A stretch of DNA of 61,580 nucleotides, taken from the NCBI GenBank assembly GCA_036269895.1, contig DATBDN010000127.1:1-61580 (forward strand). The letters are read 5' to 3'. Of this stretch, positions 9,363-17,772 are shown piece by piece. The translations under genes were made by a program, and so were the position numbers. Under the pieces are notes generated by a model. That model did not search any database and was not told the DNA's origin. It saw only the letters and a list, made by a program, of their open reading frames with translations. The first letter of the stretch is position 1, and every line of letters begins with the position of its first letter. This stretch comes from DATBDN01 sp036269895 (GTDB taxonomy: Bacteria > Actinomycetota > Thermoleophilia > Solirubrobacterales > Thermoleophilaceae).

Positions 9363-9461
9363 CTATATCAGCACCGCGCCGAACCCGAGGGCCGCGACGG
9401 CGAGCGAACGCCTGCGCGCCAGCGCGGCAAACGGAAGCACCCAGATCGCCGTGCGCTCGTT
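9363..9461 (-). pseudogene. possible C-terminal remnant of a membrane glycosyltransferase
   Basis: A short reverse-strand frame encodes ERTAIWVLPFAALARRR followed by a hydrophobic helix and a stop. This looks like the last helices of polytopic GT87/DUF2029-type proteins. An in-frame stop lies directly upstream, and there is no room for a gene between the neighbours. I treat it as a tentative remnant, because similarity over about 30 residues can arise by chance. Confidence 0.2.
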
Positions 9462-9568
9462 TCAGGGGTCCTCGTGGGAAGACGGTCGCGTGACGATCTG
9501 GATTCTGATGAAGTAGCTCACGTGCGCTCGAGAGCGGCTCTGGACGATTCACGCCCAGTTCAGGCGAC

Positions 9569-10270
9569 GTGACGAGACAGCCGGAGGTCGAAGCCGTGAT
9601 CTTCGACCTCGACGGTGTGCTCGTCGACACCGAGCCCCTGTGGGCGGCCGTCCGGCGCGAGCTGACCCTGCGCTCAGGCGGGAGCTGGACGGAGGAAGCC
9701 GCCGCTCCGATGCTCGGCATGAGCGGGCCGGAGTGGTCCGCCTACATGCACGACTCGCTGGGCGTCCCGCTCGCACCCGGCGAGATACACGAGCGCGTCG
9801 TTGCCGAGGTCGTCGCGCGCATCGGGGAGGGGCTCGCGCCGATCCCCGGCGCATCCGAAGCAGTAGCGAGGATCGCGGAGCGCTGGCCCATCGCTGTCGC
9901 GTCGTCTGCCGACCGGCCCGTGATTCAGGCGGCGCTCAGCGCCAGCGGGCTCGGCCAGTGGCTGCGCGTGATCGTCACCTCCGAGGACGCCGGCCGCGGC
10001 AAGCCGGCGCCCGACGTGTTCCTGCTCGCCGCCGAGCGCCTCGAGGCTGCGCCCGCCGTGACTGTCGCCGTGGAAGACTCGGCGAACGGGATGCGAGCGG
10101 TCAAGGCGGCAGGCATGCGCCTGATCGCGATCCCCAATCCCAGCACGCACGTGGACCAGGAGGCCCTTGCGCTGGCTGACCGCGTGTTGGAGTCGATAAG
10201 CCAGTTGACGCCGGAGGAGGTGACCGCGTCGATGCGGGACGACCGCGCTGGGGGCGTAACCTTCCGCTGA
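9569..10270 (+). CDS. HAD-family phosphatase (beta-phosphoglucomutase/phosphatase-like)
   Basis: Soluble protein of 233 residues with the full HAD motif set: motif I FDLDGVLVDTEP, motif II AVASSAD, the motif III Lys in GRGKPAPDVFLLAAERL, and motif IV VAVEDSANGMRAVKAAGM. A helical cap sits between motifs I and II, as in the subgroup containing beta-phosphoglucomutase and sugar-phosphate phosphatases. The start is GTG with a weak leader. A DsbA-like gene follows on the same strand. The substrate is unknown. Confidence 0.9.
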   Translation: MTRQPEVEAVIFDLDGVLVDTEPLWAAVRRELTLRSGGSWTEEAAAPMLGMSGPEWSAYMHDSLGVPLAPGEIHERVVAEVVARIGEGLAPIPGASEAVARIAERWPIAVASSADRPVIQAALSASGLGQWLRVIVTSEDAGRGKPAPDVFLLAAERLEAAPAVTVAVEDSANGMRAVKAAGMRLIAIPNPSTHVDQEALALADRVLESISQLTPEEVTASMRDDRAGGVTFR

Positions 10271-10311
10271 CGGAACGGCTCAACGAAGAAGTCGACCACG
10301 TCCGCGGCCCA

Positions 10312-10773
10312 TTGGACGGTCGCGTGATCCTCGAGTACGGCGACTACGAGTGCCCGTATTCGAGGCAGGCCTTCCGCGAGATCGAGCGGCTCGAGGGGGA
10401 GTTGGGCGACATCAGGTTCGCCTTCCGCCACTTCCCGCTGACCGACATCCACCCGCACGCGCTCGCGGCTTCCGAGGCGGCGGAGGCAGCCGCCAGGCAG
10501 GATCGCTTCTGGGAGATGCACGAGCTGCTGTTCCACCGTCAGAAGGAGCTCGAGGCGGACGCCCTGCGCCGCTATGCCACCGAGCTGGAACTCGACGTCG
10601 ATCGCTTCGACGAGGACCGCGCTGACGGTGATGTCCGGAACCGCATCCAGCGCGACGTCGACAGCGGTCTGGCATCCGGCGAGGTCTGGGGCACGCCGAC
10701 GCTGTTCATCGACGGCGCCCTGCACCGCGGCGGCTACGACCTCGCGACCCTGAAGGCTGCGCTCGCCGCATGA
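10312..10773 (+). CDS. DsbA/thioredoxin-fold protein with a monothiol active site
   Basis: Thioredoxin-fold protein of about 153 residues. The active site reads YECPYS where classical members have CPYC, so the resolving Cys is replaced by Ser. The cis-Pro loop is intact (WGTPTLFIDG). No signal peptide is seen, so the protein is probably cytosolic. The start is unclear: the TTG at 10312 follows in-frame codons reading EEVDHVRGP, a stretch that homologues usually have before the first strand, so the true start may be a CTG or other codon near 10267. It overlaps the next gene by ATGA. Confidence 0.78.
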   Translation: MDGRVILEYGDYECPYSRQAFREIERLEGELGDIRFAFRHFPLTDIHPHALAASEAAEAAARQDRFWEMHELLFHRQKELEADALRRYATELELDVDRFDEDRADGDVRNRIQRDVDSGLASGEVWGTPTLFIDGALHRGGYDLATLKAALAA

Positions 10774-11705
10774 CCACTTCGCGCGCACAGGCCGACACAC
10801 TGCCCGAGCTCCACCTCGCCGACTGGCGCCAGACGAAGGACACCCTGCATCTGTACGGCCAGATCCTCGGCAAGATCCGGCTCGCGACGACTGCTCCGCG
10901 CAACCAGTGGTGGCACGTGCCGCTGTACCTCGACGTGCGTGGCCTCACCACGCGGCGCATGCACCACCACGGCACGACTTTCGACATCACGCTGGACTTC
11001 CTCGACGACGCCGTCGTGGTGCGCACGGCCGGCGGAGACGTGGCGCGGATCGAGATCGGCGACGGCCTGCCGGTGGCGGAATTCGACTCGCGCCTGCATG
11101 CGACGCTCGCGCGGCTCGGCATCGACGTCGCGATCAGGGAGGAGCCTTATCGCGTCCCGATGACCACGCCGTTCCCGCAAGACCTCGAGCACGCTGCGTG
11201 GGACCGCGACGCCGTCGAGCGCTTCTTCCGCATCCTCGACTGGTCCGACGAGGTCTTCGAGGAGTTCGCCGGCCGCTTCAACGGCAAGACCAGCCCGGTG
11301 CACCTCTTCTGGCACAGCTTCGACCTGGCGGTCACCCGCTTCTCGGGGCGCCGAGGCTTGTCGCTCGACGATCCCGTCGATCGCGAGGCCTACTCGCAGG
11401 AGGTCATCTCGTTCGGCTTCTGGGCAGGCGACGACACCATCGGCGACGCCGCCTACTACTCGTACACTTCGCCCGAGCCTGAAGGTCTGCGGGACGAACC
11501 GCTGGCGTTGGGCGAGTGGATCGAGTTCGGCGCGGGTTCGCTCGCGCTGCTGCGCTACGACCAGCTGCGGCGCGCAGCCGACCCGAAGACCACGCTGCTG
11601 GCGTTCTGCCAGAGCGCATACGACGCCGGCGCGCGGCTGGCGGGCTGGGACACCGACAGCTTCGAATCGACATGGTGGGCGGCAGAAAGGGGAACACATG
11701 TCTGA
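10770..11705 (+). CDS. DUF5996 family protein
   Basis: Conserved protein of 311 residues that I recognise as DUF5996. It has the characteristic openings LHLADWRQTKDTLHLYGQ and PRNQWWHVPLYLDVRGLTT, and later a LFWHSFDLAVTRFSGR block rich in His and aromatic residues. The function of the family is not established. The ATGA overlap with the DsbA-like gene and the 8-bp overlap with the following SnoaL-like gene place all three in one transcription unit. Confidence 0.85.
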   Translation: MTTSRAQADTLPELHLADWRQTKDTLHLYGQILGKIRLATTAPRNQWWHVPLYLDVRGLTTRRMHHHGTTFDITLDFLDDAVVVRTAGGDVARIEIGDGLPVAEFDSRLHATLARLGIDVAIREEPYRVPMTTPFPQDLEHAAWDRDAVERFFRILDWSDEVFEEFAGRFNGKTSPVHLFWHSFDLAVTRFSGRRGLSLDDPVDREAYSQEVISFGFWAGDDTIGDAAYYSYTSPEPEGLRDEPLALGEWIEFGAGSLALLRYDQLRRAADPKTTLLAFCQSAYDAGARLAGWDTDSFESTWWAAERGTHV

Positions 11706-12096
11706 CAGCCTCGAGCTGGTCCAGTCCGGATACGACGCGTTCGCAGAAGCCGATATCCCGAGGCTGCTCGAGCTCCTGAGCGTGCGCATCAGCTGGGACG
11801 TCACGTCGGTCGTGCCCGAGGGCGGATCATGGCGCGGCCGCGACGGCGTGGCCGAGTTCTTCGAGAAGCTCGGCAGCCTCTGGGCCGATCTCACGCTTGA
11901 GACCGAGGAGTGGATCGACGACGGTCAGAACGTGGTGGTCGTCGGCAGGGCCGCGGGGAGGTTGAGGGCCCAGGGCAACGCAGCGGCCGGCTACGCGTTC
12001 GTCCACCTGTTCACGGTCTCCGAAGGCGAGATCGCGCGCTTCCACGCATGGGCAGACCCCGACGAAGAGCTACGCGAGCACATGGCCCGCGGCTAG
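11698..12096 (+). CDS. SnoaL-like (NTF2-fold) protein
   Basis: Small protein of 132 residues with the NTF2-like arrangement. It has an N-terminal helix (LVQSGYDAFAEADIPRLLELL), a strand with ISWDVTS, a GRDGVAEFFEKLG segment and a C-terminal barrel ending IARFHAWADPDEE. Members include polyketide cyclases, isomerases and many proteins of unknown role. A second SnoaL-like gene lies at 13798. The substrate cannot be assigned. Confidence 0.85.
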   Translation: MSDSLELVQSGYDAFAEADIPRLLELLSVRISWDVTSVVPEGGSWRGRDGVAEFFEKLGSLWADLTLETEEWIDDGQNVVVVGRAAGRLRAQGNAAAGYAFVHLFTVSEGEIARFHAWADPDEELREHMARG

Positions 12097-12105
12097 TCGC
12101 CAGGC

Positions 12106-12360
12106 TTACTGCAGGTAGCCCTCGACAGTGCCGTCCTCGCGCGCCTGGGCATCGTCGGGGTCGCCACCAGCGCCCCGGAGCGCGCGCCGCCGGCGCAGCA
12201 GGTCCCAGCAGCGGTCAAGCTCGACCTCGACCGTCCGCAATCGCTCCCGATCGCTTTCGAGTTCGTCGCCGGCCTGGCGGTCGGCCTCCTCGCGCTGCCG
12301 CAGCTCGTGCTCCTCGCCGACGAGACGTTCGATCCGCGTGGCGATGGTTTCGTCGTTCAT
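12106..12360 (-). CDS. DUF2630 family protein
   Basis: Short, charged, helical protein of 84 residues matching DUF2630. It begins with a segment like IERLVGEEHELR, has a central VELDRCWDLLRRRRALR and ends with VEGYLQ, typical of this actinobacterial family. The function is unknown, and a coiled coil is likely. A TAGGAT box (12367-12372 on this strand) lies exactly 6 nt before the ATG with no Shine-Dalgarno sequence between, so the mRNA may be leaderless. Confidence 0.85.
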   Translation of the reverse strand: MNDETIATRIERLVGEEHELRQREEADRQAGDELESDRERLRTVEVELDRCWDLLRRRRALRGAGGDPDDAQAREDGTVEGYLQ

Positions 12361-12499
12361 CGGCGGATCCTATGTCGCCACGGCACTGCGCACCAGGCAT
12401 CTCGACTGATGAGGCCGCGTCTCCTCGAACCACGCAGCGTCCTCGCCCGTCGGCTCGCCGCCTTCGCCGAGCCCCTTCGCAGGGCCGTCCTCGGGCGCG

Positions 12500-12733
12500 T
12501 CAGCCTGCGAGGCGCTTGGCCAGCATCTGCTTGCCGACCTCGCCGCCCTTGCGGCTCTCCGCCTGCGCCTTGCGGAACAGCGTCGCCAGCTCGTCGTCAC
12601 CGTCACGCTCGGCGTCCTGGATGTAGTCCTCCAGCCGTAGCGCGTTCGAGAGCGACTGCTCCGTGAACCAGATCAGGTTGTAGTCCTTGTCCGCGGTGCC
12701 GGTCGCCTGGCCGGTTTCCTGGGCGCTTGTCAT
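12500..12733 (-). CDS. small conserved-type hypothetical protein
   Basis: Acidic soluble protein of 77 residues that I do not recognise. It shows an amphipathic helix (FTEQSLSNALRLEDYIQDAE) and a second helix ending AKRLAG, with no Cys or membrane segment. A strong GGGGGAGG ribosome binding site lies before the ATG, which supports a real gene. It may share a promoter region with its neighbours, but there is no functional clue. Confidence 0.65.
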   Translation of the reverse strand: MTSAQETGQATGTADKDYNLIWFTEQSLSNALRLEDYIQDAERDGDDELATLFRKAQAESRKGGEVGKQMLAKRLAG

Positions 12734-12801
12734 GTCGCTACCTCCCCCTCGTAGTGGCCGTTGCGTATCCCGGGCTACCCGGCACGCCGAGGATCAATGC
12801 C

Positions 12802-13086
12802 TTATCTGGGCGAGGAGCCAGGGCTACCGCTGTGCCGGCTCCAGTGCTCGGGCAACTCGGGGTGCTCCAGGAAGACGATGTGGTCGTCGGTGCCGGACGC
12901 CGCGACCGCGTTCCAGATCTGCATCAGCGCATGCTCCTGGTCCTCGGCGTCGGTATCGATCTCGAATACGCCGACCTCGTCCGGCTCACCGACCGTGGCG
13001 TCCGGAAGGGCAGCGGCGAGCTCCTCGCGCGCAGACTGATCGCGCGGCGTGCCGAGGTGGAGCATGAACATTCCGACCTTGGCCAT
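12802..13086 (-). CDS. hypothetical protein
   Basis: Protein of 94 residues starting MAKVGMFMLHLG, with a middle acidic stretch (EVGVFEIDTDAEDQEHAL) and HIVFLEHPELPEHW near the C-terminus. I do not recognise the family. The alternating strand and helix pattern suggests a small alpha/beta domain. It is divergent from the NAD(P)-binding protein gene, with 35 bp between start codons. Confidence 0.6.
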   Translation of the reverse strand: MAKVGMFMLHLGTPRDQSAREELAAALPDATVGEPDEVGVFEIDTDAEDQEHALMQIWNAVAASGTDDHIVFLEHPELPEHWSRHSGSPGSSPR

Positions 13087-13121
13087 GCCATGGCGGATGT
13101 TAGGCCACTACCGTTTGCGTG

Positions 13122-13778
13122 ATGTACGTCGTGATCGCAGGCGGCCACGGCAACGTCGCGCGGCGGCTGACCCGCGTGCTGGTCGCAGAGGGCGACCGCG
13201 TGCGCGGGCTCATCCGCAATCCCGCCCACGCCGGCGACCTCCAGGCTGACGGAGCGGATGCTTCCGTCGTCGACCTCGAGGCGGCGAGTTCCGCGGAGAT
13301 CGCGGCGGCGGTCGAGGGGGCCGACGCTGTGGTGTTCGCAGCCGGCGCCGGTCCCGGCAGCGGCGCCGAGCGCAAGTGGACGATGGACCGCGACGGCGCG
13401 GTCAAGCTGCTGGAGGCGGCGCGCGCGGCGGATGTCCCGCGTTATGTGATCGTCAGCTCGATCGGCGCCGAGAGCCCGCCGGACGACGACGACGGGTTCA
13501 GCATCTACCTGCGCGCCAAGGCTGAGGCCGACCAAGCGGTGATGTCGAGCGACCGCCAGTGGACTGTCGTCAGGCCAGGGCGCCTGACGGACGAGCCGGG
13601 GGACGGGCGCGTGCGCGTTGGCACGGCCCCGTTCCGCACCGACGTGAGCCGCGACAACGTCGCGGCGGTGCTGGCCGCGGCCCTGCACGAGCCGCGCACG
13701 GCAGGCCACGTGCTTTACGTCGGCGATGGCGAAGACCGGGTCGACGCAGCGATCAAGGCGGCGATCGGCGCCGGGTAG
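13122..13778 (+). CDS. NAD(P)-binding atypical SDR (YwnB/NmrA-like)
   Basis: Rossmann-fold protein of about 218 residues. It has a glycine-rich nucleotide loop (VVIAGGHGNVARRL), an acidic residue after strand 3 (SVVDLE), VVFAAGAG after strand 4 and VIVSSIGAE after strand 5. The catalytic YxxxK is represented by YLRAKAEAD. This pattern suits atypical SDRs that act as flavin reductases or NAD(P)H sensors. A TACCGT box at 13109-13114 is 7 nt before the ATG. An overlapping GTG at 13119 is an alternative start. Confidence 0.87.
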   Translation: MYVVIAGGHGNVARRLTRVLVAEGDRVRGLIRNPAHAGDLQADGADASVVDLEAASSAEIAAAVEGADAVVFAAGAGPGSGAERKWTMDRDGAVKLLEAARAADVPRYVIVSSIGAESPPDDDDGFSIYLRAKAEADQAVMSSDRQWTVVRPGRLTDEPGDGRVRVGTAPFRTDVSRDNVAAVLAAALHEPRTAGHVLYVGDGEDRVDAAIKAAIGAG

Positions 13779-13797
13779 TGGGGGGCGTCGTCGACTG

Positions 13798-14190
13798 ATG
13801 GCCGCGAGCAATGTCGAGCGCGTCCGTGCCTTCATCGACGCCTACAACCGCCGCGACTTCGACACCGCTGTCGAGGACTTCGATCCGCAGATCGACTGGG
13901 TCTTGCCGGAACGCCAGAGCTCCGACTCGTGCAAGGGGCCGGACGAAATCATCCGCTTCTGGGAAGGCCTCGACAACACGTTCGAGGAGCTCAGGCTGGA
14001 TCCGCAGGAGTTCGTCGACGTCGGCGACCTCGTCGCCACGCGCCTTCGCTACTACGGGCACGGCAAGGGCAGCGGACTGAAGATCGAGACCGAGCTGTAC
14101 CACCAGGTCGCGACCTTCCGCGGCGACCAGATAGTCCGGATGGAGTACTTCGCCTCGTGGCCGGAGGCGCTCGAGGCGGTTGGCCGTTAG
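13798..14190 (+). CDS. SnoaL-like (NTF2-fold) protein
   Basis: Protein of 130 residues with the NTF2-like pattern: helix VRAFIDAYNRRDFDTAVED, strand with IDWVLP, the segment GPDEIIRFWEGLD and the late strand IVRMEYFASWPEALEAVG. It resembles SnoaL-like domains fused to ECF41 sigma factors but here stands alone. It follows the SDR gene by 19 bp, so co-transcription is likely. Its TAG stop shares TTAG with the stop of the convergent NAD kinase gene. Confidence 0.85.
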   Translation: MAASNVERVRAFIDAYNRRDFDTAVEDFDPQIDWVLPERQSSDSCKGPDEIIRFWEGLDNTFEELRLDPQEFVDVGDLVATRLRYYGHGKGSGLKIETELYHQVATFRGDQIVRMEYFASWPEALEAVGR

Positions 14191-15062
14191 GTACCTGGAG
14201 TGCGGTCGTCGCGCGCCAGGACCCGGGGGCTGTCGGCGATCAGGCGGCGGTCCCGCAGACGTGTCAGCCGCTTCGACGATCCACCGAACGTCACGAGCGT
14301 GGCCTTGTCCTGCTCCAGCGTGAGGGTGTAGCCCAACTCCGTCACGGCCTGGTTGTGGCCATCGATCTCGAGGTCGAAGCCTGCAAATCCGGGACGGAGC
14401 TCGACGTGCAGGCTTGAGCTGGCCGGAATCACCAGCGGCGGCGCGCTGCCGCCGTGCATCGCAATCGGCGTGAAGACGAAAGCCTCGGTCGTCGCGAGCA
14501 CCGGACCGCGCGCGGCCATCGAATAGGCCGTCGAACCGAGTGCGGTGGCGATGATCACGCCGTCGCCCGCCAGGCGCACGTACAGCTCACCGTCCACCGA
14601 CACGTTCGCCACGAGTTGTCCCGGCCCGCGTCGCACGGCGACGAAGTCATTCAGCGCCCAGTCGCGATGGCCATTTGCGGCCGTGATCGCCAGGGCTGGA
14701 ATCCGTCGCGGCGTCCAATCGCCCGCGTAGACGCGCTCGAGCGCGTCGGATAGGTCATCAGTGGTGACCGAGGCGAGTGCCCCGAGGCTTCCGCACGCGA
14801 TGCCCAGCACCGGCGCGTCGACCTGTGCTGCCGCTCGCAGCGCCGAAAGCACCGTGCCGTCGCCGCCGACCGCGACCACCAGGTCGCCCGCTTGGGCGAT
14901 GGCATCGGGCGCGATGTCCCGGTCGACGGACCCGACGGCGTGGATCTCCACGACGTCGAGCCCGTGTCGTTCAGCCCAGCGCCGCAGGACGGCAACCGGC
15001 TCGTTGATCCGTCGCGCCGGGTGCACGACGACTGCCACGCGTTGCAGCGAAGCGATGCTCAT
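14187..15062 (-). CDS. nadK: NAD kinase
   Basis: Predicted ATP- or polyphosphate-NAD kinase of 291 residues, making NADP from NAD in the cytosol. The diagnostic GGDGTVL motif occurs near residue 67, followed by the WALNDF motif where most enzymes have NE/D, then a Gly-rich GDGVIIATALGSTAYSMAA region that binds the substrate and a C-terminal beta domain. A TAAGGT box (15069-15074 on this strand) sits 6 nt from the ATG with no ribosome binding site, suggesting a leaderless start. The 3' end interlocks with the SnoaL-like gene. Confidence 0.92.
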   Translation of the reverse strand: MSIASLQRVAVVVHPARRINEPVAVLRRWAERHGLDVVEIHAVGSVDRDIAPDAIAQAGDLVVAVGGDGTVLSALRAAAQVDAPVLGIACGSLGALASVTTDDLSDALERVYAGDWTPRRIPALAITAANGHRDWALNDFVAVRRGPGQLVANVSVDGELYVRLAGDGVIIATALGSTAYSMAARGPVLATTEAFVFTPIAMHGGSAPPLVIPASSSLHVELRPGFAGFDLEIDGHNQAVTELGYTLTLEQDKATLVTFGGSSKRLTRLRDRRLIADSPRVLARDDRTPGT

Positions 15063-15161
15063 GCGCGGACCTTACGGCCACGGCGCAGGCGAGCCGTGTC
15101 TCCCTCGGTTGAGCGGCGACCGCTGCGTGCGCTGCGACGAAGAGATGTGACCGACTGTTGG

Positions 15162-16535
15162 TCAGCGCCGGCAGCGCACGGTTGCCCCGGAAGAGGTGGC
15201 CTTCGCCGGAACGCCCGCGGATATCGAGATGCGCGCGTGCAGGCTCTTCCCGCGCGCGAGCAGATGCTCGGCGAGCCTCAGTTGCTTTCGCTTCAGCCCC
15301 AGCCTCAGCTCCGTGCGCTTGCCGGCCAGGAGCTTGCCGCTCGCGCGCGTGAGCGCGATTCGGTTGCTCGAGCCCTGGACGGTCAGGTAGCCCGTCAAGC
15401 GGTACGGGCAGGCCGCGCTGCAGCGGGCGAACACCAGGACCCCGCGCTGGCGCACGATGTGCTGACGCGGTGCACCGGCGATCTGGACCTTGAGCGTCTG
15501 CTGGGACCCTCCGCCGCTTGCGTGACGGGTCCCGGCGGTGCCCGGTCCACTGCCGCCCTGGCTGCCGTTAGCGGAGCCCCCGCCGTCGGCCGGCAGGTTG
15601 AACGAGATGCTGAAGCCCTCGAACCCCGGCTCCATCGTGCGGCCCAGGCCAACTGTGAGCCGGGTCGGATCGCTGCCGTCGGGGTTCATCAGGAAGATGT
15701 CGAAGCTGCGCGCCCGGGAGCTGCGGAACGCGATCTGCGTGCCGTCGGGTGACCACGCCGGGTAACGGTCTGTCGCGGGGTTGTCGGTCAGATTGGTCTG
15801 GCCGCCGCCGTCGCTCGAGCGCATCGAGTAGATCTCCTCGTTGCCGTCGCGGTCGGTGTCCCACGTGATTTCGCTGCCGTCCGGTGACCAGCTCGGGAAC
15901 TGGTCATCGGCGACGCTGTCGGTCATCCGGCGGGGATTCGAGCCGTCTGCGTTCGTGACGTAGACCTCGCGGTTGCCGTCGCGGTCGCTCACGAAGGCGA
16001 GCTCCCGGCCCTCAGGCGACCAAGCGGGGCTCGTCTCGAGCGAGTCGCCCCAGCGCGCGGAATCGGCGGTCACCCGAACCGGCGCGCTTCCGTCGGCGCG
16101 CATCTTCCAGATGTCGAGACTCGTCGAGGGCCGGCGGTTGCTGCGGAAGGCAATGAACTTGCCATCAGGCGACCAGCTCGGGTAGCGGTCGGATGCCGTG
16201 TCGTCGGTGAGTCGTTGCTGGTCCGACCCGTCCGGGTTCATCACCCAGACGTCGCGGTTGCCTTCGTCGTTGCGCACGAAGGCGATCTTGCTTCCGTCCG
16301 GCGACCACGCGGGATCGAACTCGTCGTCCGGGTCGGTGGTCAGCCGGCGATCGCCCGTGCCGTCCGTGTTGATCGTGTAGATGTCGTTGTTTCCGGCCTG
16401 ATTGCTGACATAGACGATGCGACCGACGTGCGGCTCAACGGCGCCGGCGGGGATCGCGGCCATGGTCAGCGCGAGCCCGGCGGCCATGGCCGCAAGGACA
16501 AGGACAACACGCACTCCGTGTGACCTGCTTTGCAT
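15162..16535 (-). CDS. exported TolB-like beta-propeller protein
   Basis: Secreted protein of 457 residues with an N-terminal signal peptide (hydrophobic about 8-30, cleavage near AGAVEP). It then carries about six WD40-like PD40 repeats, each with a form of DGTGDRRLT and WSPDGSKIAF, as in TolB propellers. A Gly/Ser-rich linker leads to a C-terminal domain containing two Cys (ARCSAACPYRL). There is no Pal or Tol system nearby, so a role in outer-membrane energetics is not implied. The function in this lineage is unknown. AGGAGG precedes the ATG. Confidence 0.88.
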   Translation of the reverse strand: MQSRSHGVRVVLVLAAMAAGLALTMAAIPAGAVEPHVGRIVYVSNQAGNNDIYTINTDGTGDRRLTTDPDDEFDPAWSPDGSKIAFVRNDEGNRDVWVMNPDGSDQQRLTDDTASDRYPSWSPDGKFIAFRSNRRPSTSLDIWKMRADGSAPVRVTADSARWGDSLETSPAWSPEGRELAFVSDRDGNREVYVTNADGSNPRRMTDSVADDQFPSWSPDGSEITWDTDRDGNEEIYSMRSSDGGGQTNLTDNPATDRYPAWSPDGTQIAFRSSRARSFDIFLMNPDGSDPTRLTVGLGRTMEPGFEGFSISFNLPADGGGSANGSQGGSGPGTAGTRHASGGGSQQTLKVQIAGAPRQHIVRQRGVLVFARCSAACPYRLTGYLTVQGSSNRIALTRASGKLLAGKRTELRLGLKRKQLRLAEHLLARGKSLHARISISAGVPAKATSSGATVRCRR

Positions 16536-16733
16536 TTGGGGACGCCTCCTGGAGGGGGTCAGCTGGACGTCGTTCTGGCAAGGGGGATGCCGGTGGAAAT
16601 ACGTGTCTTTTCGTTCCGTCCTTACGCGCTGTCAACGACTCACGAAGCTCTTACACGGCGCCAACCCAGCCTCTTTACGGACGGGATGGAGGCTGCCGGC
16701 GCGGCGCATGACGCTGCAGTTAGCCTGCGGCCC

Positions 16734-17759
16734 ATGCCATACGACTCCGCCGCCGACCGCTATGACGTCATGCGCTACCGCCGCTGCGGGAACAGCGGCA
16801 TCCAGCTGCCCGCGATCTCGCTCGGCCTCTGGAACAACTTCGGAGAGGACACGCGGCTCGACAGTCAGCGGGCGATCCTCCGCCGGGCGTTCGACCGTGG
16901 CATCTGCCACTTCGACCTCGCGAACAACTACGGACCGCCGCCGGGCAGCGCCGAGCTCAACTTCGGACGGCTCATGCGGCAGGACTTCCGGCCATACCGC
17001 GACGAGCTGATCATCTCGACCAAGGCCGGTTACGACATGTGGCTCGGGCCCTACGGCGAGTGGGGCTCGCGCAAGTACCTGCTTGCGAGCCTCGACCAGA
17101 GCCTCACGCGCATGGGACTCGATTACGTCGACATCTTCTACTCGCACCGGTTCGACCCGGACACGCCGCTCGAGGAGACGCTCGGCGCCGTCGCCACAGC
17201 GGTCAAGCAGGGCAAGGCGCTTTATGCCGGGATCTCCTCCTACTCGGGCCCGCGCACCAAGGAGGCCGTCCGAATCCTGCGCGACCTCGGCACCCCGCTG
17301 CTCATCCACCAGCCGTCCTACTCGCTGGTGAACCGCTGGATCGAGAACGACCTGCTTGACGTGCTCGGGGAGGAGGGCGTGGGCAGCATCGTCTTTTCGC
17401 CGCTCGCCCAAGGACTGCTGACAAACCGCTACCTCGACGGCGTCCCCGAGGGCTCGCGTGCGGACAAAGCGGTCTTCTTCAGCCAGGACTGGCTGAACGA
17501 CGAGAACCTCGATCACGTACGGGCGCTGAACGAGATCGCGCAGAGCCGCGGCCAGTCGCTCGCGCAGATGGCGGTGGCTTGGGTGCTGCGCGACCCGCGC
17601 GTGACGTCGGCGCTGGTCGGCGCAAGCAGCGTGCGCCAGCTCGACGACACGCTGGCGGCCCTCGACCGGCTCGACTTCAGCGACGAGGAGCTAGCCGCGA
17701 TCGACGAGCGGGCGGTGGACCTGGGCATCAACATCTGGGAGGACTCGAGCGCGCACTAG
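16734..17759 (+). CDS. YghZ-type aldo/keto reductase (L-glyceraldehyde 3-phosphate reductase-like)
   Basis: NADPH-dependent reductase of 341 residues, close to Escherichia coli YghZ along its length. Shared segments include LPAISLGLWNNFG, HFDLANNYGPPPGSAE, ELIISTKAGYDMW and DIFYSHRFDPDTP, which carry the AKR catalytic Asp, Tyr, Lys and His. YghZ reduces L-glyceraldehyde 3-phosphate and methylglyoxal. A longer open frame runs upstream, but homology begins here. A TAGCCT box at 16721-16726 lies 7 nt from the ATG, suggesting a leaderless mRNA. Confidence 0.92.
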   Translation: MPYDSAADRYDVMRYRRCGNSGIQLPAISLGLWNNFGEDTRLDSQRAILRRAFDRGICHFDLANNYGPPPGSAELNFGRLMRQDFRPYRDELIISTKAGYDMWLGPYGEWGSRKYLLASLDQSLTRMGLDYVDIFYSHRFDPDTPLEETLGAVATAVKQGKALYAGISSYSGPRTKEAVRILRDLGTPLLIHQPSYSLVNRWIENDLLDVLGEEGVGSIVFSPLAQGLLTNRYLDGVPEGSRADKAVFFSQDWLNDENLDHVRALNEIAQSRGQSLAQMAVAWVLRDPRVTSALVGASSVRQLDDTLAALDRLDFSDEELAAIDERAVDLGINIWEDSSAH

Positions 17760-17772
17760 CCGCCGGCTTGTC

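Noticed and set aside
12370..12606. 78-codon minus-strand frame between the DUF2630 and 77-residue genes
   Set aside because: Its first half is Arg/Ala/Ser shadow of the 77-residue gene, and no start with a ribosome binding site is present for the second half.
15060..15150. Short plus-strand frame with two CxxC-like cysteines near 15100-15148
   Set aside because: It has no ribosome binding site, and its coding part lies mostly antisense to the NAD kinase gene. Two Cys pairs in 30 codons can occur by chance.
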